This document shows positions 1-9,454 of a stretch of 64,000 nucleotides of DNA, one piece after another; the first letter of the stretch is position 1, and each line of letters begins with the position of its first letter. The notes under the pieces are model-generated. The model saw only the letters and a list, made by a program, of their open reading frames with translations. It was not told where the DNA came from and searched no databases. The stretch lies in contig JAWQUS010000010.1 in NCBI GenBank assembly GCA_036365455.1, positions 20,880,501 to 20,944,500 of the forward strand, in the 5' to 3' direction. Origin of the DNA: Macrosoma leucophasiata. Lineage: Eukaryota; Arthropoda; Insecta; Lepidoptera; Hedylidae. A program made the position numbers and the translations under genes.

Positions 1-1470
1 GCCGCATCACAGCTGTTATATTTTATGGCTATGGATTAACTCAATCTTGTAAAGTTAAACACACAAAATAGATGCAATAAAAATGTACCAGTATACTTTA
101 TACATATAGCTAAATACTGTTTATAGCAAATGATAATTGCTTTTGACATTATCCAAGAGTTGAGCGCAGTTGTGGCTTCCATTATGTATGAAATACCTAC
201 AGACAGAATGCGTTAAACGATGCAATAAATAACAGATCCAATTGCATTTCTAGTTATTTCATTTGAAATATTTCGTGTAATCACTCGTTTTAATTTAATT
301 TGATGATATCAAAGAGATTATTTGCGCTTTTTGCTCACCGCGACCGAAGGAAATTTCAGACTCTACGTACTTACGTACTATTTATTAAATTTTATTTTTA
401 TTTGAGATTCGATTACAGTTCAGGAAAAAGACAACTCAGAGTATCTATAATTGTTTGCATTTGCGTGTTTTTTTTTCATTTTGTCAGGATGAAACCATGT
501 TACTCATTGCTGAATATATTCCATTTTTTATAACTTTGTTTTAGAGAAACAGAGCAGAATAAGGTCTGCCAGAACAGCTAGTTTATACATAATGTTAAAA
601 TGACAAATAATGTTCCTAAAAATCTTAAGGTGTACGTGCTAAATATACATTATTATATTTAAAACAATTTCATTTCGCGAAATGAAATACTTGTGAAACA
701 CGAGGTGACATTTAAAAATATTATTTATTTTCACATAAATTAGATATGGTAAACGTTATTTAATTAAATGGCAGAGGGGTCATGTTTAGTGAAGAATGGA
801 CTCGACCCCAGACGGTTCATTATTTAACGACACAAAATTGCAAAATTCGCCGAATAATCGCGAACGCACGCAACGATCAGAGAGATTATTTTCCTAATCG
901 GTGGAATTATTTTGAAAACTGTAATTTAGCGTAATAATGCGTGTTAAACGCATCTATTAAATATTAAAATTCTATGTTTCAAGAAATGATTTTGCTGACT
1001 TAACAGTCTTCATTTTTACTACTCGTAAAGTTCCAATTTAAAAAATGTGTACAGTAAAGTACTAGACAGAACACCCGCCCTGGTAGCAAAGTTCCAGTTA
1101 ACATATAGACAATTTATCACACTTTCACATGACAGGACAGGTGACGTGGAAACGTCTCACAAAAATATATGTCAAATCAATTCAAAAACGGAACAGGATT
1201 TGAATATAACAAAAAAAAACTTAATTATTTCTTCCCGAAATTACCAAACCAAATAATCGCAGACAGAACGCACGCCACTGTCAGAGATTATTTTGCGAAT
1301 AGGTAAAATTTAAATATTCTAACTTAATTACCATGGATTTAGAATACTTTAAACGCGTATATTTATAATCAATTTTTTATTTAATCTTTGAAGAAAATAC
1401 TTTAATTCTGGCGAAGTCACAAAACAAAGATATTGCACTGCCATAAAAAAACAAAACGACTTTATTCTAG
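1..1470 (+). other. Tet: Upstream intron of Tet (partial)
   Basis: AT-rich sequence with only short chance frames. It ends at the acceptor TTTATTCTAG (1470), or CAG at 1485. A diverged duplication occupies 850-960 and 1250-1370. No exon is recognised. Confidence 0.6.
850..1370. repeat. Diverged duplication just upstream of the CXXC exon
   Basis: Both 853-960 and 1251-1370 start AATAATCGC, continue with an ACGCAC block, CAGAGATTATTTT, an AAT..GG/AGGT block and end near TTAAACGC. The offset is about 400 bp. The intervening DNA is only weakly similar, so this is an old local duplication. Confidence 0.45.
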
Positions 1471-1626
1471 TACTTCCCGTCACAGACTAAAAAGAAGCGG
1501 AAACGGTGCGGCGAGTGCATAGGCTGTCAGCGGAAAGATAACTGCGGCGACTGCGCGCCCTGCCGCAACGACAAGTCCCACCAGATATGCAAGCAGAGAC
1601 GATGCGAGAAGTTGACCGAGAAAAAG
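1471..1626 (+). CDS. Tet: Internal exon of Tet: CXXC zinc finger
   Basis: The exon translates without a stop for 52 codons. Residues 7-12 are a basic KKKRKR run. Eight cysteines follow at residues 13, 16, 19, 25, 28, 31, 40 and 45, with spacing C-x2-C-x2-C-x5-C-x2-C-x2-C-x8-C-x4-C, the full CXXC signature for two zinc ions. It lacks the KFGG motif of the MLL/DNMT1/CFP1 class and has His37-Gln38 before Cys40, as in TET3 and CXXC4/5, where these residues read CpG. In insects a CXXC of this class is expected in Tet, the nuclear Fe(II)/2-oxoglutarate dioxygenase of methylated bases. The donor AAG|GTGAGT at 1626/1627 is near consensus and leaves phase 0. The acceptor is uncertain: TAG at 1470 gives this start, while CAG at 1485 gives a 47-codon exon; both are phase 0. 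Catalytic exons are not in the window. CXXC identity is near certain; Tet is inferred. Confidence 0.85.
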
Positions 1627-1635
1627 GTGAGTTTC

Positions 1636-2860
1636 TTTGTTTTTTGCTATACAACATTACTTGGGATAGGGGAAGATTAACCTTATGACAAGGCCTCAAA
1701 GCTCAATAAAAAGTAGCACCTCCGATCGGAGATGACAATTGAAGGCAAATTGACAGGCAACACGTTGACAAACCATTACATATATATTTTTTTTTTTTTA
1801 CAATTTGACGTTTAGTACGTAGCATTGACGTATCTTTTTCCCAATGACTACTTATTCATATGTTTTTTCAGTAATAATTGACAAAGATGAACACAAAAAT
1901 CCAAGAGCTCACGACCGGTAACGCTTTGCAATGAGACCATATTTTTTTGTGTAGGCTGCAGTATTCACTTACCACCAGGTGAGATGCAAACTTATCATAC
2001 CCACTTTCAAAGTTGGAGGCAACATCGAACACTGTCTACCCTCTTATAAACCGAAAAAAGGAATAACTTTTTAACTGTCACTAATCATATTGGTGGGTTC
2101 ACCCTATGGCTATAAACTTCAAAAATACAACTGACCGTAAGGAAAAAAACAATTTATGGTAAACAGAAAATACATATACTTGGCACAAAACTAGTTTTTT
2201 TTTAATCATTGTGGAACGTTATAAATGTCTTCTGCGATAAAGGCATTTCAGTTTAATTTAACAAAGTTCGTTCCAATTCTTCATTCAGAAGTTTTTGTTT
2301 TACACAAATTCATTTTGTGAAAAGTTTCTTCGAATCATTATTTCATCAAACACAAATTCTTTTTAAATACAAAAAATAAGTTTATTAACGTATACGATGA
2401 CTCTCTGATATAGGACTCTCCAATTAAGAAATCATAATCGAAACATTAGTAAAAAATATATTATTATTCAATCATACAGTTGAATCAAAAGATCACACTA
2501 AAACGTATCATATTAAACATTGACTTTTTCCCTTTCTGTTTTAAAGATTCGAGAAGTATTGGTAGTATTGGATTCACTTATCTGAAACGCTCTACATTTG
2601 ATAGCAACTGATCGATAGCCATGTAGATTATTCTGAATTTTACTATCAATGAATCGATCAAGCCATGTTTTATACATAGAACCTTGAAGGTTGATTCATT
2701 CACAAAAATCTCGTATCCTGTAAGTCGTGACCGTGTTACATATATGGCGAATCGAATTCAATAGATAATTGCAGAAAAAATCGGTGTTGAATGACGCAAA
2801 CACGTATTGTATGACTTATTTACGAGGTACATTTGCATTAATTTATTCGTCTGCATAGAT
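1636..2860. other. Unique AT-rich intron, nothing recognised
   Basis: No gene, splice-flanked open frame or clear repeat found; a few T-runs and one short stretch near 1960-2000 that faintly recalls a repeat tail. Confidence 0.5.
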
Positions 2861-2945
2861 TACCGCCATCTTGTGCTGTCGAGTGGTGTTTCGCGGGCAT
2901 TATAAAATGGCCGCGGAAGTGATGTGTCTAAGTCTATATACTGAA
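2861..2945 (+). promoter_or_regulatory. YY1/Pho-like motifs with a TATA-like box
   Basis: GCCATCTTG at 2865-2873 matches the YY1/Pho core on the minus strand. TATAAAATGGCCGCGG begins at 2901, combining a TATA-like string with an ATGGCC core. Sites like this arise by chance; it is listed because it lies 1.2 kb past the CXXC exon in AT-rich DNA. Confidence 0.2.
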
Positions 2946-3264
2946 TGCAAATGTCGTGTATACGCAGTTGATTTTTTTTGTAAAAACTGCATTATCCGAA
3001 GTTCTAATTGCTCTGTAGGATATAAAAGTAATTTATTGATGATTTATAAAGATTTCTTTTTCATAACATCCGCAAATTAAGTGTAAATTCTATGCAAATT
3101 TTACTGGTGGCAGATTTTCATTGCAATTGGTGGTTGAGTTTCTATGCATATTTTCCTGGTGGTAGAGTTTCATTGCAAAAAGTAGTAAATATTTAATTAA
3201 ACTAATTTCACGCCTTCACTAATTTAAACAGGAATTATCTATCTTCAATGTAGATAAGTCATTG

Positions 3265-4740
3265 ATGATGTTAGGTCCGGTATGGAACGTTCTCAACTCA
3301 CAGTCCTGGTTCTCATAGACTTTTCCAATGCGTTTAATACCGTTGACCACGACATTCTTCTCGCGGTGCTTCAGCATATTGTAACCTCATCAACGGCACT
3401 GAATTGGTTCACTTCTTATCTTCGTGGTCGCCGGCAGGCAGTTCGCGCTGATCAGGAACTGTCTGATTGGCGCACTGTTATTACTGGCGTACCCCAAGGC
3501 GGAATTCTTTCACCACTTCTTTTTGCATTATTTATTAACTTAATCACCTCTGTCCTTCGCAGCTCTTACCATTTGTATGCAGACGACCTTCAGATATACG
3601 CTCAAGCTGACTTACCCAACTTTACTCATGCCATTGCTGCAGTTAATAACGATATTTTAGCGATTTCAGATTGATCAAACAAATTCGGTATATCTGTCAA
3701 CACCTCGAAATGTCAAGCAATTGTCATAGGTAGTCAGTATTACATCAAGCAACTAGACTTTAACAACCTACCGCCTCTACTATTCAACAATTCACCGATT
3801 CCGTTTACTGATTGTGTTAAAGACTACATGTTGATTCCACCTTAAGTTGGAAGAAACAGATTATCTCCGTTAGCCAACGCACTACTGCTACACTGCGATC
3901 CCTCTATAGTTTTAGAAACTTTCTTCCGTCCAGCACCAAATCTCTTTTAATTCAATCTTCAGTTATTCCTACCATTGATGCTGACGTTTGTTACTCGGAC
4001 ATCTCTCAAGAACTTCTGAACAAACTGGATCGGCTACTTAATTCGTGTATTCGGTTTATTTTCGGTCTACGAAAATTTGACCATATATCCTCATTTCGAT
4101 CCCAGCTTAACTGGCTTCCCATCCCGCAGAGAAGATCCGCAAGGATGCTCTGTTTACTTTATTCTATTATCAATGATCCTTGTTCTCCTACTTCTCTGAA
4201 ATGTAATTTCAACTTTCTGGGCGATTCTCTCAACTATTGTCTCCGTTCTTCGGAAAATTTAATTCTTCATATACCTTCTCACCAGTCCAGCTTCATGGCT
4301 AACTCTTTCACTGTTTCTTCCATTAAACTCTGGAACACGCTGTCCGTTGACATTCGCAAATCTCCAAGTAAATTCACTTTCAAGAGGAAATTGCGGCAAC
4401 ACTTTTTGAATTTGTCGTCTTAACTTCTATTGTAATGAATCAGTATCCTTTCGTCGTTTATTTATTTTATGTAGGTATAATAATTAAATAACATATATAT
4501 TTATATATATTATACGTGCATATAAATATATATATATATATATATATAATGTAATGTATGATATATTTTTTTTTTTTGTAAACGATAAACTATGTACTAC
4601 ATTTTGTATTTAAGATTATCCATTTGCACCTTCCACAACGCTGTTCTTCTACCCAAAGGTTGGCTGTCAGAGAATCCCTTGTGGCATTAAGTCCGCCTTA
4701 TGTACTGAGTGCATTAAAGTGTAAATAAATAAATAAATAA
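3265..4740 (+). mobile_element. 5'-truncated non-LTR retrotransposon (Jockey/CR1/L2-like), 3' end
   Basis: Contains the distal reverse transcriptase domain of a LINE, a C-terminal domain, a 3' UTR and a tail of (AAAT)n around 4722-4740. The element starts inside the RT domain, as expected from incomplete target-primed reverse transcription. The UTR carries a (TA)n run near 4528-4552. It lies in sense orientation in the host intron. The clade is judged from the YHLYADDLQIY and GVPQGGILSPLLF style of motifs and is not certain. Confidence 0.8.
3282..4423 (+). pseudogene. LINE reverse transcriptase ORF, broken
   Basis: The first open part (3282-3671) holds DFSNAFNTVDHDIL (catalytic Asp motif A), LRGRRQ, GVPQGGILSPLLF and LYADDLQIY with the catalytic Asp pair. 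A TGA at 3672-3674 replaces an expected Trp codon. The same frame continues to about 3832, then a one-base deletion shifts it; from 3833 it is open again to the stop ending at 4423, through DSTLSWKKQI, LDRLLNSCIRFIFGLR, WLPIPQRR and the C-terminal SIKLWNTLSVDIR. One nonsense change and one frameshift in 1.1 kb indicate a fairly young but inactive copy. Reverse transcription was the ancestral function. Confidence 0.85.
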
Positions 4741-5940
4741 GTACATACTTAGGTCCAAGATGACATTTCGAAATCATAATGCGAAAGTTGACATAAAAAA
4801 ATTATACTTTTTACGCTAGAGCCCTTTGCGCTCGCCAATTTGCCCGGTGAAGAGACTCTTGCAGTTTCGAGACAAGCCGCATGACATACGCTCATTTAAA
4901 AAATCATTCCATTAGTGGTCGTTCTGGAATAAAATGCTGGCCAAAGACTATCCGGTAATTTCTATGAAAATGTTCTAATACGAGTAGCACTATATTAGAA
5001 TCACGCAAATTATGCACTGCAAAATACAGAGAAAAGAGATTCATTTATTCGTCATCAACTAACTGACAATCTTTACGGTCCTTACCGACGTGGACTGAAC
5101 GAAGCAAGACAGTTTGCTTCATTGACATTGAGTGCATAATCGGTGCATTTAACACCCTTACCATTATAGAGGCAAGCTATTCATGAGGAACTACCTTTCA
5201 TCCCATTAGATCTGTAGCTACAAGTCGTACCATTTGGTTGAACACAGGCAAATGACATGACATGTGTAGTGCCAACTAGGCTCAAGTGCTCATCGAAGCT
5301 GAATCGTGTTAACGAAGTTTTCTTACGGTTTTCTTGATCTTTTTACCTTCCTACCTTTTAAGGGATTTGTAATGAAACGGAATGAATGTAATCTTTATTA
5401 GAATACTTGCGTCTGTCTGTCTATTTGTCTCAGACATGTGATCCGAAAGTAGTGAACCGATGAATTAAAAATTTGATTGATGTACATATCAGTGACGTAA
5501 ACATGCACGTGTAATATAAATAAATAAAATTTATGTAGAGGGGCCACTTTTAGGCCATAAATTAGAAAATTGTAAAAAAAACGTTTCATAATTTTGATGT
5601 GAACTGCATGCTTGTTTGCCACTTTTATTACGGAAACAAAAATAAAAACTTCGAGAACTACTGGACCAAAAGATATACGCAAGAGAATGCGTATATTTTT
5701 TTTCTAGAACCCATTAGCACCCGCTCTTTTTCATCCTAATATTCGTCTCGCTATTTTTTTTATATCATTATCAATTTCAAAGGAAATAATAAAGGCGGCG
5801 ATTTTAAGAGAAAGACCTTTTCACGGGCTATTAACTTTAGACGTTATATTTTTATTACTATTTTATGGAAATATCATCGTTTTGTTTTGAATTTCGGACT
5901 TTTACATATTGATTTAGATGTATATTTATGTATGTACATA
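4741..5940. other. Unique AT-rich intron, nothing recognised
   Basis: Short chance frames only. The 4810-4890 stretch is somewhat richer in GC but has no recognisable coding or RNA signal. Confidence 0.45.
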
Positions 5941-5941
5941 A

Positions 5942-6149
5942 CTAGCGGCTCGCTCCGGCTTCGCGCGGATGTAATGTTACCTACCCTCTCCTATTCATCT
6001 TAGCGTGATGTTATATAGCCTAAAGCCTTCCTCAAAAGATGGGCTATCTAAAACTGATTTTTTTTTTAAATCGTTCCAGTAGTTCCAGAGATTAGCGCGT
6101 TCAAACAAACAAACAAACTCTTCAGCTTTATAATATTAAGTAGTATAGA
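5942..6149 (-). mobile_element. Mini-Helitron (non-autonomous, Lep1-like)
   Basis: On the minus strand it begins TCTATACTACTTAATATTA, carries GTTTGTTTGTTTGAACGCGC, passes a GCGCGAAGCCGGAGCGAG hairpin-type GC block and ends CTAG. The flanking bases are A before TC and T after CTAG, the A^T insertion rule of Helitrons, with no target duplication. At 208 bp it has no coding capacity. Confidence 0.75.
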
Positions 6150-6164
6150 TTAGTAATGTTTAAA

Positions 6165-6690
6165 TGCAAGATGCAGTGAATTATTTGAAGGCGTTATCGG
6201 CATCTGAACAGAATGTACAAATTGTGCAACGAACTGCCCTCTAAGGAGTTCCCGCCGCCCTACAATATGGGGTTCTTCTAAACTGGCGTCAAAAGAGTCC
6301 TTCAGGGTTCTTACTGGTGGTAGAGCTCCAGTGACGGAGCTCGCAGGCGTAGGCACCACCGCATTACCTAACATACTTGCCGCTAAATGGTAGTGTTCAG
6401 CACTATCGTGTTCCGGTCAGGTGGTAATGTACGACCCTGTAATTTCCGGCACAGAGGCATAACACCTAATGCCTCAGGAGTGGCAGCGCATCTGCATTTT
6501 GACCTCTGGTCATTGTGTGGGTGTCTGTCTATAGGCTGCAGTCATAGCTTAACATCAATGTGAACTGCACGCTTGTTTGCCACTTTTATTATATTAAAAA
6601 AACAGCTCCCCTTGGTGTTGCAAATGTTCATAGGCGACGGTGACCAGGTGACCACTATCCATCAGGTGGCTCATCTATTTGTATGTTCCT
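6165..6690 (+). mobile_element. LINE 3' end split by a family A insertion
   Basis: 6165-6310 translates as a LINE C-terminal tail (NELPSKEFPPPYNMGFF, stop, TGVKRVLQG). 6603-6690 continues with the GGCGACGGTGA...CCATCAGGTGG type sequence common at lepidopteran LINE 3' ends. The 292-bp family A element at 6311-6602 lies exactly between, so it inserted later. Confidence 0.6.
6311..6602 (+). mobile_element. Family A SINE-like element, full length
   Basis: Starts TTACTGGTGGTAGAGCTCC, contains CACCACCGCATTACC, TAGTGTTCAGCACTAT, GGCCTGTAATTTCC-type sequence and GCATCTGCATTTTGACC, and ends TTGCCACTTTTAT plus a short A-run. Young subfamily, recognised by its CACC..TGCCTCAGGAGTGG block. Confidence 0.8.
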
Positions 6691-6824
6691 TAACACTGCA
6701 GAATTATTTAAAGATAGATATAAAGAGTACCTAATAGATAACCTTAAATAGAATTACAATGCAACTGAGAACCAGATATTCATTAACGAAATACGTGAAT
6801 GTTTTCAGTATACCTATGGCTCCG

Positions 6825-7545
6825 TATAACGCAGTTAATAAAACATGTTATGCCAAGCTTACTTTACTACCCCGACATAGAATACCTACAGACGCAATAA
6901 CTTCCGTGGTCAGTGTCCGTATAATTAATTCTCTGTTCGCATTCTTCTCACTCCAACTTGTTTAAAAAAAATCTCAAGAAAACGTTTTTTAAAATTCTCC
7001 TGTAATTGACTGATAAAGCGTAGATTATCCTTCTAATAGCTAGCCGAAAATATTTTTATTTCATTCGTTCTTAACGAATTTTTATACATTATAATTAGAA
7101 ACAGCATTTCATGAACATTTTTTAAGTATACTCGTACTACACTATATAATTAAAATTAATATCTTAGAAATTTTCGCGAGAAAAAGCGGGAATGAAAATA
7201 AATTTAATTCAAACCGCATATGGCATGGCACCCGCCTTTTTTTCAATTTTTGTGCGAAAATGGCTTCTACATTTTTGTGTGGCAGAATGACGTTTGCCGG
7301 GTCAGCTAATAGTTTATGAAACATGTTATGACAAACTCACGTTACCATCCCGATGTCACAGAATACAGACACAATAACTTCTGTGGTCAGTATCCGTAAA
7401 ATGAATTCTCTCATTCCAACTTGTCTCGAAAAAATCTCAAGAAAACGTTTATAAAATTCTTCTGTAATCGACTGATAAAGCGTAGATTACCCTTCTCATC
7501 GCAAGCAGAAAATATTTTTCATTTCATCCGTTCTTAATAAAGAAA
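6825..7545. repeat. Direct duplication of a 0.25-kb intron block
   Basis: 6825-7078 and 7310-7540 share ACATGTTATG, AATAACTTC.GTGGTCAGT, CCAACTTGT, AATCTCAAGAAAACG, AATTCT.CTGTAAT.GACTGA and TAAAGCGTAGATTA in order, at an offset of about 465-480 bp. A 3' Helitron-like end lies between them. Confidence 0.7.
7140..7309 (+). mobile_element. Possible Helitron 3' end
   Basis: Ends TTTGCCGGGTCAGCTAA followed by T, matching the CTRR end of Lep1-type elements. The 5' TC end could not be placed, so the left edge is a guess. Confidence 0.4.
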
Positions 7546-7783
7546 TATTGATGCCCCTAAACTGTAATATCGTATCGAGTTAACAACGTAACTGGATCGT
7601 AAATAAAGTAGAAAAACATTTTGCGTTAAGTGGCTATCTGGAATCTATGTTTATTTATTGTTATTTTATTTCTTGAATCTCCTTTATTAATCTGTGTTCT
7701 GTGTTTAAAATATGAAACAGTGCGTTGAATTATGGTTTATTTTGACGCCTATTTTACGTTTGAAAGCTTTCTTTAGACATTAA

Positions 7784-8019
7784 CATTACCTAATATACTT
7801 GCCGCTAAAAGGTAGTGTTCAGCACTATCGTGTTCCGGCCAGGTGGTAATGTACGGCCCTGTAATTTCCGGCACAGAGGCATAACACTTTAGGCCTCAAG
7901 AGTGGTAACGCATCTGCATTTTGACCTTGGTCTTGGTGTAGGTGTCTATAGGCTGCAGTCATCACTTAACATCAATGTGAACTGCAAACTTGTTTACCAC
8001 TTCCATACCATAAAAAAAA
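7784..8019 (+). mobile_element. Family A element, 5'-truncated
   Basis: Begins at CATTACCTAATATACTTG, missing the first 50 or so bases, and ends with TAAAAAAAA. It faces the minus copy at 8026-8292 tail to tail. Confidence 0.75.
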
Positions 8020-8025
8020 TAGCTG

Positions 8026-8292
8026 ATTTTTTTTTGTGAAGTGAAGGTGACAGACAAGCATGCAGTTCACATTGATATTAAGCCTATAGACACTTACACA
8101 GTGACCAGCGGTAAAAAGGTAACTGCGTTGCCACCCCTGAAACCTTAGTTGTTTTGTCTCTGTGATAAATATTACGTTACCATCTAACCGGAACTCGGTG
8201 GTGCTGAACACTACCATTTGGCGGCAGATAGATTCGGTAATGCGGTGGTGCCTACGCCCTCAAGTTCGTACTCTGGAACTCTACCACCAGTA
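8026..8292 (-). mobile_element. Family A element, old subfamily
   Basis: Nearly full length on the minus strand with a T-run (A-tail) at 8027-8035. It has the older markers (GTTGTTTTGTCTCTGTGATA, GGCGGCAGATAG) and a small internal deletion after the GTTCACATTGATATTAAG block. Confidence 0.75.
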
Positions 8293-8296
8293 GATA

Positions 8297-8602
8297 TCTA
8301 TACAAATAAATAAAATTGGAGTGCCTGTTTGTAATATAAAAATAACCGCTTTTTACTAAATGCGTATGTATGCACGGTCATATACCAAAACAACATTTTT
8401 TACAATTTTTGTCTGTCTGCCTGTTTGTTCCCGCTAATCTCGGGAACGGCTGGACCGATTTTGACGGGACTTTCACTGGTAGATAGCTTATGTAATAAAG
8501 AGTACTTAGGCTACTTTTATACTAGCTGCGCCCACGACTTCGTCTGGGTAGATACTGAACAATCATAAATTCTCACGCGGGCGAAGTCGCGGGCACAGCT
8601 AG
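8297..8602 (+). mobile_element. Mini-Helitron with internal second 3' end
   Basis: Starts TCTATACAAATAAATAAAAT after an A and ends CACAGCTAG before a T. Inside is the lepidopteran block ending GGCTACTTTTATA, followed at 8522-8525 by CTAGCTGCGCCCACGACTTC, an inverted Helitron-type 3' end. 306 bp, no ORF. Confidence 0.7.
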
Positions 8603-9240
8603 TTTATAAATATATTTTTATCATTGTTAGGGTATCTTCAAATGATAAAGCAATATAATTGTGTAACAAAGCGAAATTAAATTCAAATATAATAATTAAC
8701 ATGAAACTGACATAAACGGATTTCACCCAAAAACTTTTCCAAAGTCCCGGTGAGAAGAAACCTACTTGACTTAATTTACGATTATAAGTTAAAGGCTGCA
8801 AAGTAACTTAGCAAATTAGTTTTAAAACAACCACCGTAAAGCTTAGGGCTGGGGAGACACCTTCCTCGCTCGAATCACCTTTATTTAAAGCCTACTTTCG
8901 GGGTATTCAAAAATATTTCACTGAAAAATTCTTACACAGTGTAATGTTTGCGTAATGAGGTTTTGAAAATTTTAACAGACATGAATCATAGGGAGATATT
9001 TCTAATCATATATCCCTGGCATTTGTGTGATGGCATGCGAAGGCATTCCACGACGAGCCGATAGGCACGTGCGATTATACGATGCAGTTGGTATTCGAAT
9101 GTTCAAATTATACTAACTAATTATACCATATAAAGTTACTATAGCTTTTCACTATAAAATTGTGTCAAAATAAACTTTCTTCAGCTTTCGGACATCCGTC
9201 GGCGTTTTTTTTTTTCGAGTAAACTTCAAAGTTTAATGTT
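8603..9240. other. Unique AT-rich intron, nothing recognised
   Basis: No coding, RNA or repeat signal identified. Confidence 0.5.
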
Positions 9241-9244
9241 ATAC

Positions 9245-9450
9245 CGGCATATTTATATACGGTTCATATGTCGCCCACATTATCTCCGGTGCGCACGAGT
9301 CGCGCGCAATGTGCGCGGCAGCTGCGCACGCGCGGCGCGCTCCAATCATAACGCTCCGTTCGCAAATGGAACACCTCTAGGATCTTTATCGTAGGCTGAT
9401 CCTGATTGTATCTATTGTCGACTAAAGGTGTATTTTTTTCATTTTTTCGG
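9245..9450. promoter_or_regulatory. CG-rich island with NRF1-type and CCAAT motifs
   Basis: 9285-9345 is a dense run of CG dinucleotides in AT-rich surroundings. TGCGCACGCGCG at 9323-9334 fits the NRF1/Ewg consensus YGCGCAYGCGCR exactly, and CCAATCA follows at 9342-9348. TATATAAATA lies on the minus strand near 9250-9259, about 85 bp away. A donor-like CG|GTAAGC occurs at 9449-9454 on the plus strand. Together these resemble a promoter or a first noncoding exon of an alternative Tet transcript, but no transcription evidence is available. Confidence 0.35.
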
Positions 9451-9454
9451 TAAG

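Noticed and set aside
1487..1699. Minus-strand open frame over the CXXC exon
   Set aside because: Shadow of the GC-rich coding exon; the plus strand has the full CXXC signature and donor.
3282..4423. Endogenous virus
   Set aside because: The RT is of the non-LTR type with a simple-repeat tail; no LTR, gag or env. No viral remnant was recognised anywhere in the window.
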